DNA from: Glandiceps talaboti
Taxonomy: Eukaryota; Hemichordata; Enteropneusta; Spengelidae
Direction: 5' to 3'
Length of the DNA: 64,000 nucleotides
Assembly: GCF_964340395.1 (NCBI RefSeq)
Contig: NC_135558.1
Coordinates: 5,654,501-5,718,500, forward strand
The notes under the pieces are model-generated. The model was not told the origin of the DNA. It searched no databases and worked only from the letters and a program-made list of their open reading frames with translations. The position numbers and the translations under genes were made by a program. Position 1 is the stretch's first letter; the number at the start of each line of letters is the position of its first letter. Shown here one piece after another: positions 43,257 to 56,945 of this stretch.

Positions 43257-46200
43257 GTGGGTAGCATCATGATTTCTAACTTTAAAATAATAAATATTGA
43301 AATTAAAGGAATGCGGTTCCAGTAATTTACACCTCTTTAAGAGATATACCATATTGTTTCAACGAAACTGGTGAATAGCAAACACGAACAATGCCAAGGT
43401 GTAGGGCTTCCTGAAAGTATCGTCCATTCAAAGTTTGAAAAGGTGTCTTACAAAGTGTAAAGTACTAACACCTATTGATTTGTGATTGATGGTGATTATA
43501 TCCACTACTTTAAGTCCTGTTTATTTGCAGTTAAAACAGTTCTTAAGAGTTTCTTGTGACTTTAAAAGCGAAAGACATAAAACGTATCAGTTTTAAAGTA
43601 AAAACAGGCGACTTGACCCACAGGAAGGTAGACGTACCTGAGGAATGTTATTGCAGTTGGTCAGGGTTAGAAGAAATGTTATGGGGATAGGTTCGAAAGT
43701 GTCTCAAATTGCTTTTAAAAAATGCACAGTTCTGATATAGGAGCATATGTGGGTTAGAAGGCCAAGGCTGAATCATGTAAAACTGTCAGATCTTATTTTA
43801 AGAGATAGAGCATGGCCAGCGTCACTGTACACCAGGTCATGATGTGGCAGTTTTTTAGTTCAATCAGTGAAGCGAAAACGCAGCTTTCAGGTTTCATTGC
43901 ATGTATCGCTTGGAGCGTTACCAACTACAGCGTGGAAAATTCCTCAAGTTTACTATCACAGTCAGTACATACTTCCTAGGGATATTGTTTATTGTGTTTT
44001 ATGTGTGCTCATAGCTAGACAGTTATGTATGTCAGTGGCGGGCAAATAGCTAGTCACTGAAATCACATGTAAATGCCTGAAGAGTAAACACAAACGTAGT
44101 TGTTGTCTAGCTCAAGTTACAAGCCAGTGATAAAAAAATTTCATAGCAAATACAAGTTGTTAGTAGAAGTAACTCAAAACGTTGACATGCTTGAGGAAAA
44201 GTCTTGTTTGATACTGATTTGAATTAATGAGAGGTTTTTAAGAAAAATTTAAAGTGAAGGGGTGAGGGTTAAAAAACCCCAAAGATATCAAGTTTTCATG
44301 AAGCCATATGTGCAACTTCATGTTTGCCAGAGGACAAAAGTGACAAGAATGTTTTGTTTGATCTTGTTTTCCAAGGTATCCACTTCAGTTTTAACTGTGA
44401 AATTTTGTTGAATAAATGAAGCCAAGATTTGTCATGTAGTTTTGAATAATAAGTTGACTATGGTTAGCTTTGTGTGGCTTCTCTTGCTGTGTTTACACTG
44501 TACAGCAGAATTGTTTGTCTTAAGAATTATACAGGGTGGCTTACACTTTTGTATAAGGTTCAACAACATTTTTTGGTGACAATTTTAAATCCTTGTTAAA
44601 TATTTCACAGTGGTACCACCACATTTAACTACAATGTTGGCACAAACCTTGAATACAGTACATTGACACCAAACGGCTTTGTACTTGGAGTTATCACTGT
44701 TCACATGAATACAACCCTGAGTCTGTATAGAAAAGAAACTGGTGTGCAATTGTCTGCAGAGACCCCAAAATTAACTGCTTTCAAGTGGTGATTCTCACAG
44801 TCAGGGAGTGTGACCTTTTAGATGTAATTAGAGGTTATTACTGCAATGACATGTATCAAAGTATTCCAATGAAGTATTTCAGTCTGACTGTATATAATTG
44901 GAGTGGGTCATAAACCATCATGCTAAAACTGCACAATTGTTAAAATATCATAAATACCACAAACGCCATCATTAGAACGGAAATTCCAAATCTGTCAGTA
45001 ACAAATCCGTGGTGAGCCCATCATCAAAGGGTTGACTTTTAGCAGTTGGTTCTCATAGATTTCATGTTGATGTGGCAGTCATGACAGATATAACAGTAAA
45101 AACTGTCTGAGAGGTGTAAATGTCATATGCATTCCAGTATTTTTAGATCACCGTCTTCCAACAATGTCACATCTTTACATCATCCAGTAACATAACTCTT
45201 ACTTTGAGGTTATTTTTAGTCAATTTGGCAAGTAGCACGCTTTACTTAATTTTATCATGTAACTTAGTAGATGTTACAAATTGTTTATGAAGATTCCTTT
45301 AAAACATTTGGTACGAAGCCATCTTGATAAACACATTCCAGTAAATGGAAGTAAAGTTCAGAACACACAGAATCAGCCAAATTTTGTTGTTGCGAGAGCC
45401 AAAATGAGAAAAACTGTGACTTCTTGTGAGTCACTACATAGTAAGAGATAGGGGACACAAATGTTGGTACATCACTAGAAATTGTGTGCATCAAATTGAC
45501 TTCAGTGCAAACTGCACAGAATGTTTTCAAATTAATATGTATTGCTTTCAAGGCACATGATGTTAAAAAATTCCAGCCATTTTGACAAGAATACATTGAT
45601 TCTCAAACTACTACTTCAGTTGCTTTTCCTTCTTGTAAATATATAGGTGCCAAGCTGTTTTCACAGTAATTACATAGTATATATACTGTAGGAGGGAGGT
45701 CAAATCAGAAGTGAACTGTAACAACCCATACAACTTGTAAAATAGTGTAATTATCGTACCTCAAAAATTATCATTTTGAAGGGGAACAGAGGTGAGGCTG
45801 AGTCTATCTCAGCTACGTTTCTTTATGCATAGAGGACCCCAAAATACAAAAAGTAATTTTCACCAAATCTACATTGAGCGGCCTCTCTATAATACAGTTA
45901 TCAAAAGTTGGAAATCTTGCTTAGAAGTTGGAAGATGCTGTCAGTACACTGGATTGAAGTAGAGGACGTTTCTTTTATGTTTTAGATTTGAATCAGAATA
46001 ATCATATACACTATTTTGTTGATTTTGAGTTACAACATAAAAACCACCAGCACATTCAATCCCTAAAGTTTGATCAGTTTAACTATAACATTTAATTATA
46101 GTGTTAGTCATGTATTAAAGTACTTAATTGGTTAAACTTTGAACACACTTTGACAGGTCTGTGTGTACACTATTCAGATAATACTAACATTAGCCAGTGA

Positions 46201-46329
46201 AGAAAAACACCTTTGCTCTTGTACCAACCAATTTTAGTCACAGATGTTCACAATTTGAATAAATTAGTGTCAGGAGTTGTTCAACCTTGGTAAGTGGAAG
46301 GAAGTCAGATGAGATGATAATGTAGGAGT

Positions 46330-46346
46330 CGTCCCCCCCCCCCCCC
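46330..46346. repeat. C homopolymer run
   Basis: About 15 consecutive C (near 46333-46347) in the NOS1AP intron, followed by a C-rich stretch with CACACCCCCTC near 46380. Confidence 0.8.
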
Positions 46347-48440
46347 CTGCAATTTAAACATGATTTGAAGGAATTGTCTCTCACACCCCCTCTTAAAAAA
46401 TTCCTATGAAATCTATGTCTGTCAACCCCCTTGTTTGTTTGTCATCAACAAATTCTGTCAGACCTGTGCACCATGTAAAGTAATGTATGTTGATGGGGGA
46501 GAGAGGATTGGATTGGGTTGAAGAAGTAGGGGAAAGAGGGACATATTGAAGGAGGAGGGTGGAGAATGGCTAGAAAAGAGAGGGTGGGACAGATTGAAGG
46601 GAGAGGATGGGATCAGGTTGTAGAGAGTTCCAAGGGGATTTGATTCAATATACATATACTATACTTTATGTTTAATACAAACATGGTTTTATTTTTCAAC
46701 ATCATAAGTGTACTCATGCAGAGTTATGGATTTTTCCTTATGATGTTTAGAGAACAATTGCTTGATGTAGTATTTAATATGTCCTAAGTTCTATTGTTAT
46801 GTAAAATACCATATGGCTCTAGTGCACTAATATTTCATGAGACGACCCTCAATCAGAACAACAAAAATGATGTCACATAATCTGAGGCTGCTGTAGACCA
46901 GACTGTCTTTCAAGTGAGAAACCATCAGTACAAGCTGAGCCAACCACATATCTTGTTCACATCTGTAGAATACTACAGAGTGATAGCATCTGTTATTTCC
47001 CAATGTTCCCGACTGGGATTTCCCTGGAGATATGTAATCATGTGTAGATTGTGTTTGTCCAAGAGGAGTAATACACATGGTTTGTTACCCCTTAGTTCAT
47101 TCTGTGGTTAGTCATGGCTTGATTGAAGAGACACAAACATGAGGATGATAGTGCAATCAAACATCATTGATGAGTTTTGGTTGCCCCTAGCAACTGTCTC
47201 CAGCACTTCCGGATATGTGGTCATCTGTGTATTACAGACATTCTCAAAACACGCTCATGCAATTTTCCATACTGGTCAGCTGACTTTATGATCTTGTTGA
47301 TGTAGTTTAGAAGAAACTTGCCACGTGTTTTCTCTATCAGTAATCAGAGTTTTATTGAAATCATATGTTTGATCTAGCAGCAGAAAAGGGATGACCTCAA
47401 AAGACAGATTTACAAATATTTTTTAAATGTCTGCCTTCAATGCCACATATGTGAACATTTTCCAAAGAATCGTAATGTACTGGTAGAAGATGTGTTCTCT
47501 CTCAATTTGCTTGCTTTCTCATCCTCAGTGTGTGAGATAGAGGAAAGATAAAAATTGATATTTATTCTTTAAATTCTCTTTTCACCTTTCAAATTCTATT
47601 TCGAACACAATTTGACATTATGTTGTCAGTCTATAATGGAATGCTTTTGAATGATAGGTTGTTTTTACAAAGTTCGGAAGAGATTAAAAATGGTCTTTGA
47701 TCTGATAGCGGATTTGGCTTTATCTCGGATGTTTCCAGTTTGTGATAAAAACATTGTACATCCTAACATGCAGTGATATGAAATCTAAATGGACCAAGAA
47801 TAGCATATAGACCATTAGAGGTATAATCAATCGTTGGAAAGATACTGCCTTCAGCAAAGATATGTAGGCCGGATAGTAAAAGACCTAGTTGCTTTTATGT
47901 GCATTTTGCAGCTGTGAAAATATAGTCGGAGTAAATGAAAGGTCTCGTAAGGTTAAGAGCCGAACTTTTATTTGTGTAATGATTTCTTAGCATTCACACG
48001 TATATAATACTGTATGAGACTCAGAGTACATATTGATTTATTCTCAGGGGAAAAACACTGTATCTAAGAAATATACCAAAGTACTTAGCGTTGATATTTT
48101 GATGAAAAGATTTCATTTCATGTGTAGACCTCCTTGTATAAATAACGGAGAATTATTTGCTTCAAAATGTTTGAGATACATTGGCGTGCTGTCACGACTC
48201 ATTTTTGGATTATGTGAGAATGAATGTTCAATGGACTCTGGGTTCATACTTAGTAATGAAAATTTCATATGTAATTTCACGTGCCTCTTTCAAGACATGC
48301 GACAATAGCCTATTGTAGTACATCCCTGACAATTGCTGAGAAGGCGTCAGCGAAAATTGGGATTCTCTTCCAAGAAATGTTTTGACTGTCAGTATTGCCA
48401 AGATTTAGTATATTGGAATAGTGCTTTAAGAGTTGGAAAA

Positions 48441-48620
48441 TGATGAGAGTCATAGTAGCTGACATCAATTGCATATCAATAGGCTAATTTGCATATTCAT
48501 ACCAAAATACTTGTTATTTAGATACTAAAATGATGAGAGCCATAGTAGCTGACATCAATTGCATATCAATAGGCTAATTTGCATATTCATACCAAAATAC
48601 TTGTTATTTAGATACTGAAA
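48441..48620. repeat. 90-bp tandem duplication with octamer sites
   Basis: Units 48441-48530 and 48531-48620 differ at two positions (48450/48540 and 48527/48617). Each contains ATTTGCAT (48487-48494 and 48577-48584), the reverse complement of the POU octamer, plus a nearby TTGCATAT. High identity shows a recent duplication. Confidence 0.92.
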
Positions 48621-48972
48621 TGTGGTTGTTAATATTACAAATTTTATCTCAGTCTAGCTCAAACTGTATCAAAGCAATAATTTGATGTAACAAAAAATAT
48701 CAAATTTCTTCATTCTGTCGGAACTCCAGGAAGTAATTTTGATTTTCTAGTGGTCAGACCAATCATGTCTATATAGGGATATATAAATAGACCTGTCTCC
48801 TTATCGAAATTGAATTTTTTTGGTCTGTCAATTATTTATATTGAGGCCTATATAAAATAGAATTGTATGCAGGATGTTGTAAGTGAATGAAGTATCATCT
48901 AACGAATGAAAGATGCCTGCTTAGCCAGTAAATTTAGTACAACATGAACGATGTTAGGGACAGTCACAGAAA

Positions 48973-49206
48973 CATTAACATCTCACCAGTGGGAATCAAC
49001 AATTCAGTATTCAACAAATGATGAAATTTTTTGCCCATGAAGTGATTTTTCATGATTTGGTTTGTAAGTTTGTAAGTTGATGAAATACTGAGAATGACAT
49101 TTAGAATGGTTCTAGTATCGTTAAGATCTCACCAGTGGGAGTCACACTTCAGTATTCAACAACGAATGAAATTTTTTGCCAGTGAAGTGATTTTTCATGA
49201 TTTAGT
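48973..49206. repeat. Diverged tandem duplication, period about 146 bp
   Basis: TCTCACCAGTGGGA...TTCAGTATTCAACAA...ATGAAATTTTTTGCC...GAAGTGATTTTTCATGATTT occurs at 48981-49058 and again at 49127-49204 with several differences. Confidence 0.85.
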
Positions 49207-51139
49207 TGTCGGTTTCGCCTATGGCTTCTATCCTCAACAAACAAAGGTGTATTCTGTCTACTAAAGGTGAACAGATGGCAGTGAATACAAATCAATTTTT
49301 ATATAAGTATGCAGACAAATCTATTGAAAGGGTTTCCCGTCACACCTTTAGAGTTCAGGCAGCCTTTCATAGTCTGAATGATTGAATTGTGAATATACAT
49401 TGACAAAATCTTGAATCAGTTTCAGGTTTGGTTTGTAGTCGATATCAGTCTTCAATACCCGTAAACATTGGTGCATTTAGATCAACACAATGATGCTGTC
49501 ATCGTCAATGCAATCAATACTTTGCTGTGACATGATATGTCTAACTTAACACTCAATATAAGGAAATTGGAAATAGTGATTCATTCCTATCTGATTGCAT
49601 TCTATTTGAAAAGGTAACTTTCAGGTTCCTAGTTATTATATACATTTCTATTCTCAACTGCATCTAATGATGTCACTTCCAGGTACATTTGTAACTAATA
49701 TCTAGGAACTCTGTAATTGTGCAGCTAAAAAAAAAAACCAGTGTGGTGAAACTCAATAATATCTACATTTTGTTATGCTATTTTACAACAATCTTCAGAA
49801 AGCAGTGTTCTTATATTTAGTAAGACTGACCACCAATGATATGATTAGTTTTCAAACTTGTAGTAGCCCACAGTGGTTTAAAATGTTTGATAGTCACAGT
49901 TCTGTTTTCACTTTCATTTCTGTTTTGGTATGTGGTAGAAAAATGCATAAATTACCAAATAATTTGCTCTTAACTTTTAAATTTGAGGGTTTCTGTCGTC
50001 GTTTGTCTTCAATTTTACTTCAAGACAAGTTCATGTTTGTACCATCACCTGAAGTTAAAATAAAATGCAATGATGTAGACATTAGGCAAGTCGTTCTGTT
50101 CTCCAGTGTGTACAATCCCATCAATGTATTGATGTAGAAAATCATAACGGAATGATATGTAGGTATTCAAAAAACGCACCATGTTCAACTCATTAGGAAT
50201 ATTCTGACATCAGTTAGCATTTTTGTTACATCTGAAGATAATCAACCATTGGAATTCTGTAGATTTTATGACATCTCTTCCTGTATCTGGAATAAACCAT
50301 TGATCGTGATAACATCTCCCAAATCTTGTTTTCCCTTTCAATTTTTATACGATGAAATAAATTGCAGATTTATAAAGGAAAAATATATATCCAGAACCAC
50401 ACTTTTGCATGTAAAGCAAGATCATTTTTAAGTGACAATTTGCATTCATTTAGACAACCCCAAAATTTAAATCATTTACATTCTCAGACTGATTGTTGTG
50501 TGTTACCGTGGGTTACAGTCAAGTTATTTTGATTTTTAGACTTTATTAAAATATGTAGCTGATATCAAGGTCACGTTGGAAGAATTGTCATGGTTGAAAA
50601 AATCTATTATTCCTATATGCTGGTGGTAAGGAAAAAACCAGGCTAATAGCATGGTACAATTAAGACATACATTAAAATGTCAAAGCTGATACAAGTTGCA
50701 TGTTTTGTGAACTTGTACACAGTTCATTAAGTTTCAAGTTTTTTCTGCTGTACATTAGTATGTTAATTTTGGTCTGCTAAAGTTTTTTCATTTACAAACC
50801 AATGTTCTGTGTGCACTTTGCCAAGTCCATGCATGTACACATGTATGCATAATTGGTGTCCAGAGCCACAACAATTAGCAGCATATACTGGTATACAAAC
50901 TTTGAGACCTAATCTCATTGTTGTAACATGCTTGAACTGTTGTGAATGTTAATTTATGCAAAAATGTTGCACTGTATTGTGAATGACATGTCAAAGTGTC
51001 AAGTTATGCAGGTTTAAAATAGTTTCAGCTTTGACAGTTATGTAAATAACCAATTTCATTACATGTGGGTTACCTGTGTACACACTTAATCATGGAAGTG
51101 TTATACTTCCATGCTATGACCATAGACAGACAGACCAAC

Positions 51140-51273
51140 ATACATACCTACCTACCTACCTACCTACCTACCTACCTACCTACCTACATACATACATACA
51201 TACATACATACATACATACATACACACACACATACATACATACATACATACATACATACATACATACATACAT

Positions 51274-51312
<39 letters not shown>

Positions 51313-51328
51313 CATACATACATACATT

Positions 51329-51377
<49 letters not shown>

Positions 51378-51422
51378 TACATACATACATACATACATAC
51401 ATACATACATACATACATACAT
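51140..51422. repeat. (ACCT)n/(ACAT)n/(AC)n compound microsatellite
   Basis: A CTAC run, then ACAT units with two AC stretches, and ACAT again to about 51422. All long open frames across it (Tyr/Ile/His/Thr or Cys/Val/Met) are artefacts of the array. Confidence 0.95.
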
Positions 51423-51765
51423 AGTGACACACACCACACCACACACAAGTGGTATATATATAGTTGCTATATTCATGAATAGCAAAAGAAATACTTAAAA
51501 CCTTCATGTTATGTATGAAAATATGCAGCTGTTACTATGGATTACACAACCAACTTTGAGATGATGTGTATGCTACGATGGAAAGATTATATTTTTTGCA
51601 CGAAAGATTGATCTATTAAATCCAACTCCTACTCAGATTTTGTATTCTGTACACATACATCTAACATATGTTAAGTAATATAGAGTTGTGTAACTTGGGT
51701 ATCAATATAATGTTATATAAATATAGAATAGACGTGTACAGTTTGACAAGCCAGGAGTGATTGAT

Positions 51766-51785
51766 TGGGGGGGGGGGGGGGGGGG
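51766..51785. repeat. G homopolymer run of about 20
   Basis: A continuous G tract in the NOS1AP intron after TGATTG. It can form a G-quadruplex and is a likely sequencing-length error site. Confidence 0.85.
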
Positions 51786-52084
51786 ACAAATAAAATACAC
51801 CCAAAATGTCTTTTGATGACATAAGTGTATTGTTGTATTTGATTACAGATATTGTAATGATTCAAAAGTAGTGTTATATACACCTTTGAGATGAGTCATG
51901 CATAACTACATTTCACAGTAAATTCTAGTATTTGCATATATACATTTTGTACCAGTAACAAACTAACATGTGTCATATATTGAACATTTTTCACATTTAT
52001 ATGTGAAAATTACATCAAAATGTATTCAACTGATTTCTATAGTGTATGTAAGGTTTATATTTGATTCCTGTGCTAGGTAGTCAG

Positions 52085-52215
52085 ATCTGGCCAGTAAATA
52101 TTCAGCCACATTTTGTATTGATTTCCATTGGTCTAATACACTACTACCTTATGAAATAAATTTGGAAGGCTAGATACAGTGTTTAGTAAATGTACCACGT
52201 AATACTGCCGATTTT
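52085..52215. repeat. Dispersed repeat, copy related to 60945-61070
   Basis: TATTGATTTCCATTGGTCTA...ACTACTACCT...TAGATAC..TGTTTAGTA...ACTGCCGATTTTGAG matches, in order and with gaps, TATTGATTTCCATCCGTCTA...ACTACCACCT...AAGATACCATGTTCAGTA...ACTGCTAATTTTGAG at 60956-61063. The family is unknown and non-coding. Confidence 0.65.
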
Positions 52216-54382
52216 GAGTCCTTTATATATAACTTGAAAATATTGCAACCATAGTTTGTTTTGTATTTCAAAACTACTTTTCGTCATTATAACTGGAAGT
52301 GTTGGTATGATGTTACATTTGTTTGCAAATAATATATAAAACTAGGCAGCTGCTACTGAAGTATCCTGTTTCATGGTAATTATCATAATTGTTGGCTTTT
52401 TTTCTGATTTGTTTTGTTTTGAAAGTTCAACTGTGGAAGAGGCAAGTATTGATTAGTCATAGTACTTCACTATCCATTACCAGCTCTTGATAATTGATCA
52501 AAAAAGAAATATGGATTTTCCTAAATGAACCGTTTTCAAGGAGATTTGAAAATCTGCGTAGCCATGTGATACACATATAGCTTGTATGTATATCATCTCA
52601 CATTCTCAGCAGTGAAATGTTAAGGACCAAAATGTAGATATTAAAGGTTTTAAATTCAACCTCATTTCATATTAAACTTGTATCTATCTCCTAAAGTTCT
52701 AGTCTCCTCATGAAGTGTGTATTCTCTGTAGTCGAACTGATCTTCGTTTATTCAACAAACTCAAAATCATTAATTAAATAATAAATGTTAACGATAAATT
52801 GTTTAACTAAAATTAAATTCCTACCAATTTATGTAATGGAGTATGAGTCACTAGGTTGCAAGATTTTATTGTGATCTTGTTAAAATTTTGACAAGTCACA
52901 GATTTTACGATAAAGCTGCCTTGTCACACTGATTTTAATCAAATATAGACTCCTCTACCATGAGAAATTTTAATAGGATATTAAATCTGGAAAGAAAATA
53001 GCATTCTTTTTTGAGCTGCTTTTTGGGGGAGAGGTGTTTAAAAAAAGTAGGGGCATTTTTTTACTAATAATTGGTAAGAAATTAGTGTTTTTAACTAAAA
53101 TTGTTCAAGAAATAGTAGTCTTTTAGTTTATGTTAAAATAATTGAAGAAAAGAAGTCTACATTTTACCAAAAAAAAAACTTAAAAAATGAGGGGGTTTTA
53201 ATTCAGAAGAAATGTTTTAAAGAAAATAAGGCCAAAGGGTGTTTGTTAAAAAAGAAAAGAAAAGAGTATAGTGTAATACTTTAGAATTACACACAACTTA
53301 GAAGTAGGAGTTGGTTATTAGGCTAGTCAAAGTCTATATTCAGTTGATATTTGAAAGACACCACAATTTTGCACTTGAATGAGTCCAATTATATTCAAAT
53401 GAGCTACAGTGCCCATTATGTAATGCAATTATTATTGAGAGTAACACTTTATGTCTGTATCAGCATGCAATTGCTTTGTGGCTAGTTAGCCATGAAAGTG
53501 TGTAACGTTACCTTGAGATGAAACTATAAATATTAACAAGGTGGAAAATATGGTTAGGGAACTAGAGTGTGTATGTGTTGGTAGGTCATATTAAATATTT
53601 TAGCCTCAAGACATCAATTTATTCAAATTGCCAGGTTTAGTCATAGCAGATCGGATTTTTGACCCTTTTAGAAGTATTTTATTGATTGTATTGACTTCAA
53701 CATGAACATTACTTTATCCAATTTACATCTTGCCGACTGTCATTAGAGTCATTTATGCTAATAAAAAGGAAATTGGCGAATCGGTAGTATTGGCTAGAAA
53801 AGCAAATTGATGTCCAATTACGGCTAAATTGAGAAAACAAGCAAATTCCATCAGTGTTCCTGACTCACGTGACAAAGTACTTGGAGATGCTCAAATTGCT
53901 CAAAGTGACTGCTAAATCACTTTAGAGTGTGGTTTTTGTACGTCAATAAATTAACGCCTAATACTATTTCTGGCACACCAGGTCACAAAAAAATAAGATT
54001 ACATTGCTATTAATGTATTGTGCAGGATAACTGACGCCGGTCTATAATGAGATTGGTTGAGAAATGCTATTTGAAAATATTGATGTTACAACGTTTAACT
54101 CAAATAAAAACTGTCACATTGCCAAGTCTAAATGTGTGAACAGTTAAGTCTATTTTCTTCTCATTATCCATTTGTCGTAATCAAGTTTAAAAAAAGAAAA
54201 ATGAAAAAAAACGATCATATAGTCTTTACAAATATCTATAAAAAGTTGGAAATGGTGTACTTAGCTTCTTTCCAGTCGTCCAAAGTTTAAAGCCTGGAAA
54301 TATTCAACTAAATCAAATCCAATATTTACATTTTATTTTTTTGAAATTTGTAGCAGCTAATTCCCTTCCAATATGTGTGCCC

Positions 54383-54498
54383 ACTAAGCCAATTTGATGC
54401 GCCTCAGTTGCACACTATATCAGCAACACACCAAGATTCCCTCTAAGCCAATTTGGTGCGCCTCGGATGCACACAATATCCAGCAACATGCCAAGATT
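54383..54498. repeat. 60-bp tandem duplication
   Basis: CTAAGCCAATTTGATGCGCC (54383) repeats as CTAAGCCAATTTGGTGCGCC (54443), each followed by a TGCACAC, CAGCAACA and GCCAAGATT or CCAAGATT block. Confidence 0.85.
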
Positions 54499-56295
54499 TG
54501 GTGTATTTTCCATGTATCTGTGTCATGTGGTGACTTACAAGAAATCCAAGTTTTTGATAATTTTTACACACCATCAAATTTTGCTGTCATTAGAGGACAC
54601 AGTGTCTCCAGTATTGTAACCATGGTAACAAATACATAGACTTTCAAGTTTGAACAGATTTCAGTTTTTGTTTGGGATAGTCAAAATAAACCATTTTCTT
54701 TCGCCAACAGCTACATTGTAAGTTACCAAAGTTCCCATTAAACAACTTACATCAAATTTATGCATACATGTTGGAAATTATTGGCATTTACATTTACCTG
54801 CTTTCCCCTTCTAAGTTTTCTTAAGTTCAAACATTAGCAGACACACCAGATTTGAACATCACAAAAGTTGTCGATGATTGTCCCTCCCGTAGAATTAGTA
54901 ACATTACAGACGTTTGAAATAAAAAAGTTTGTGAGTGAGATATTATATAATTTGTGAACACACTACTCCATGGTTACTTGTCAGGAGCAGAGTAAAGATT
55001 TTACTCTTGAGTTCCTTGGGTATTGTGTTTAAATCATTGTATAAAATTATACATAAAATCATTGCATGACGTATACAGAACTGACAGAAGAAAACGTCCC
55101 TGAAATCTAACTTAAATTTGAGCGACAAGGTTTATCCCGTTGTGTTCTCACAAATAGAATGTTTCTGATTGACAATTCTTTTCCATGTTTAATTCCCACT
55201 TCCCATGTTTAATTCCCACATATCTGCTGAGTTCATGTTCACCACTACCTCTAGGATAGGACATGTGGTTAACCAAACAACACACACACACTAAGTAGAT
55301 GGTTGATTCTGAATTACATGTAGAATCCTTATGATTGTGTAATATGGCCTTCATGCCAATACTGGTTGCTAGGCTGCACAGATGTACTCTCCTCAATACC
55401 TTGAGGGGTGTGTGTGTGTGTGACTTGTCCTTTTTATCGACAGAATTGTACTCGAAAAGTTAACATCCCCTCCCCTCTTGCCAGAAGAAGAATTCACATA
55501 ACAAACAACTTAGAAAAAACTATTCTGGTTTTAAGAGACAATAACTTGCTTCTTTTGTTCAACTCTGATACTGTTATATGTGTCAGTTTGATCAGTGGTG
55601 GTTGTATCATGCCTTTACTTTTGTGGCAGACAGCTAGAGGCGTTTACCCGCTGTATACTGAGTAAGTGTGACAAAAGTTACCCACTCTGTGCATTGAACT
55701 GTGATGGCCCAATTAGGAATGAAGATGTCCAACACAAGCAAGCTATCTCGATTGGTTTTAACATGTTGGAAACTTCATTTTCACCCTCTCTATCACTATT
55801 ACAACTATTTCATACCCTCTTGAAATAAAATATCCTCGACATTATTAAAAAGCACAGATGTTTTATACTTATTGACCTCTGAAAGTGACTACTTTGTTTA
55901 TTATGAAGAAAAGAAAACAAGTAAAGAAAGTGTCCATCTCAACAAAATTAATGGCACTTTGATGTGTATACACCTCCACTCTGAAAATAAACATTTAGCA
56001 AGCTACCCTCTTAGTTCAATTGTAATGACAGAAATTAACCAGAAAAGCTTCAAAATGAATATGAAAAGTTTGTTTTTATACTTTGATAAGTGTGTGCATT
56101 GCTACGAGCAAATGATATTAAAACAGTGTAGAGACTTTGAGGTGATAAAATGTACAATGTACTGAGTTGAGTCCCTTACCTATATCTGCTTCCAGTCTTA
56201 TCATTGATGTATAAAACCATTCTAAATTTGACCAGATTTCACCTCTGTGAATACAGGGGTTCTGAAATTTTTAATCACAGAAATCCACACATACC

Positions 56296-56642
56296 AACGC
56301 ATATAATTTGTCTGGTGGCCATATTGGAAGAACTATCGGAACACGCACATCATGCCATGATGCACACCAGTAGGAAAATTTTTGTATGCAATAGATTTTC
56401 CAAACATGTGATAATTTGTCTGGTGACCATATTACAGTAAAATGACACTAGTCAGCATGGGGGACGCATTTTTGTATGTAAAAATTAACAAAAGAAGCCC
56501 CTATGAAGTATGAAAACGTGTGATAATTTTCTGTAAATGGTTTGTTTGGTGGCCATATTTGCAAAACTGAAAGGTCAGCTGTGTCAGTAGGATGAACCTT
56601 TTTGTATGCAGTGGATTCTGCAAACATGGGATAATTTGTCAA
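56296..56642. repeat. Diverged tandem repeat around TTGTCTGGTGGCCATATT
   Basis: Three to four diverged copies share ATAATTTGTCTGGTGRCCATATT and TTTTTGTATGCA-type blocks (starts near 56307, 56412, 56523 and a partial one near 56630), spaced 105-115 bases. Confidence 0.7.
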
Positions 56643-56899
56643 GGAAAATCAACCTTTGTCGTCACACTTCATTATGAAAAGAGAAAGTGTCAGCTGCCAG
56701 AAAGAAGGGGTCGCTTCATGCCTCAAAAGGTTGCACATAAATAAACTGATGAATATGTAGACAATTGGTAACAGACCATCTAAAGAAAATAAATGATGTG
56801 TGACTCTACAAATCATTGAGTTAAAGTTTGAAGATTTAGAGCTGAAATCTGAACTTTGGACAAGGATTGTTGGATTGCTGTATGCACCTGTATATTGAT

Positions 56900-56945
56900 G
56901 CCACCTCACCCCCACCCCAACCTACCCTACCCCACCCCCACCCCA
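56900..56945. repeat. C-rich CCCAC tract
   Basis: Irregular CCACCCC and CCTACCC units over about 45 bases. The minus strand has at least six G-runs of three or more, so it is a quadruplex candidate. Confidence 0.75.
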
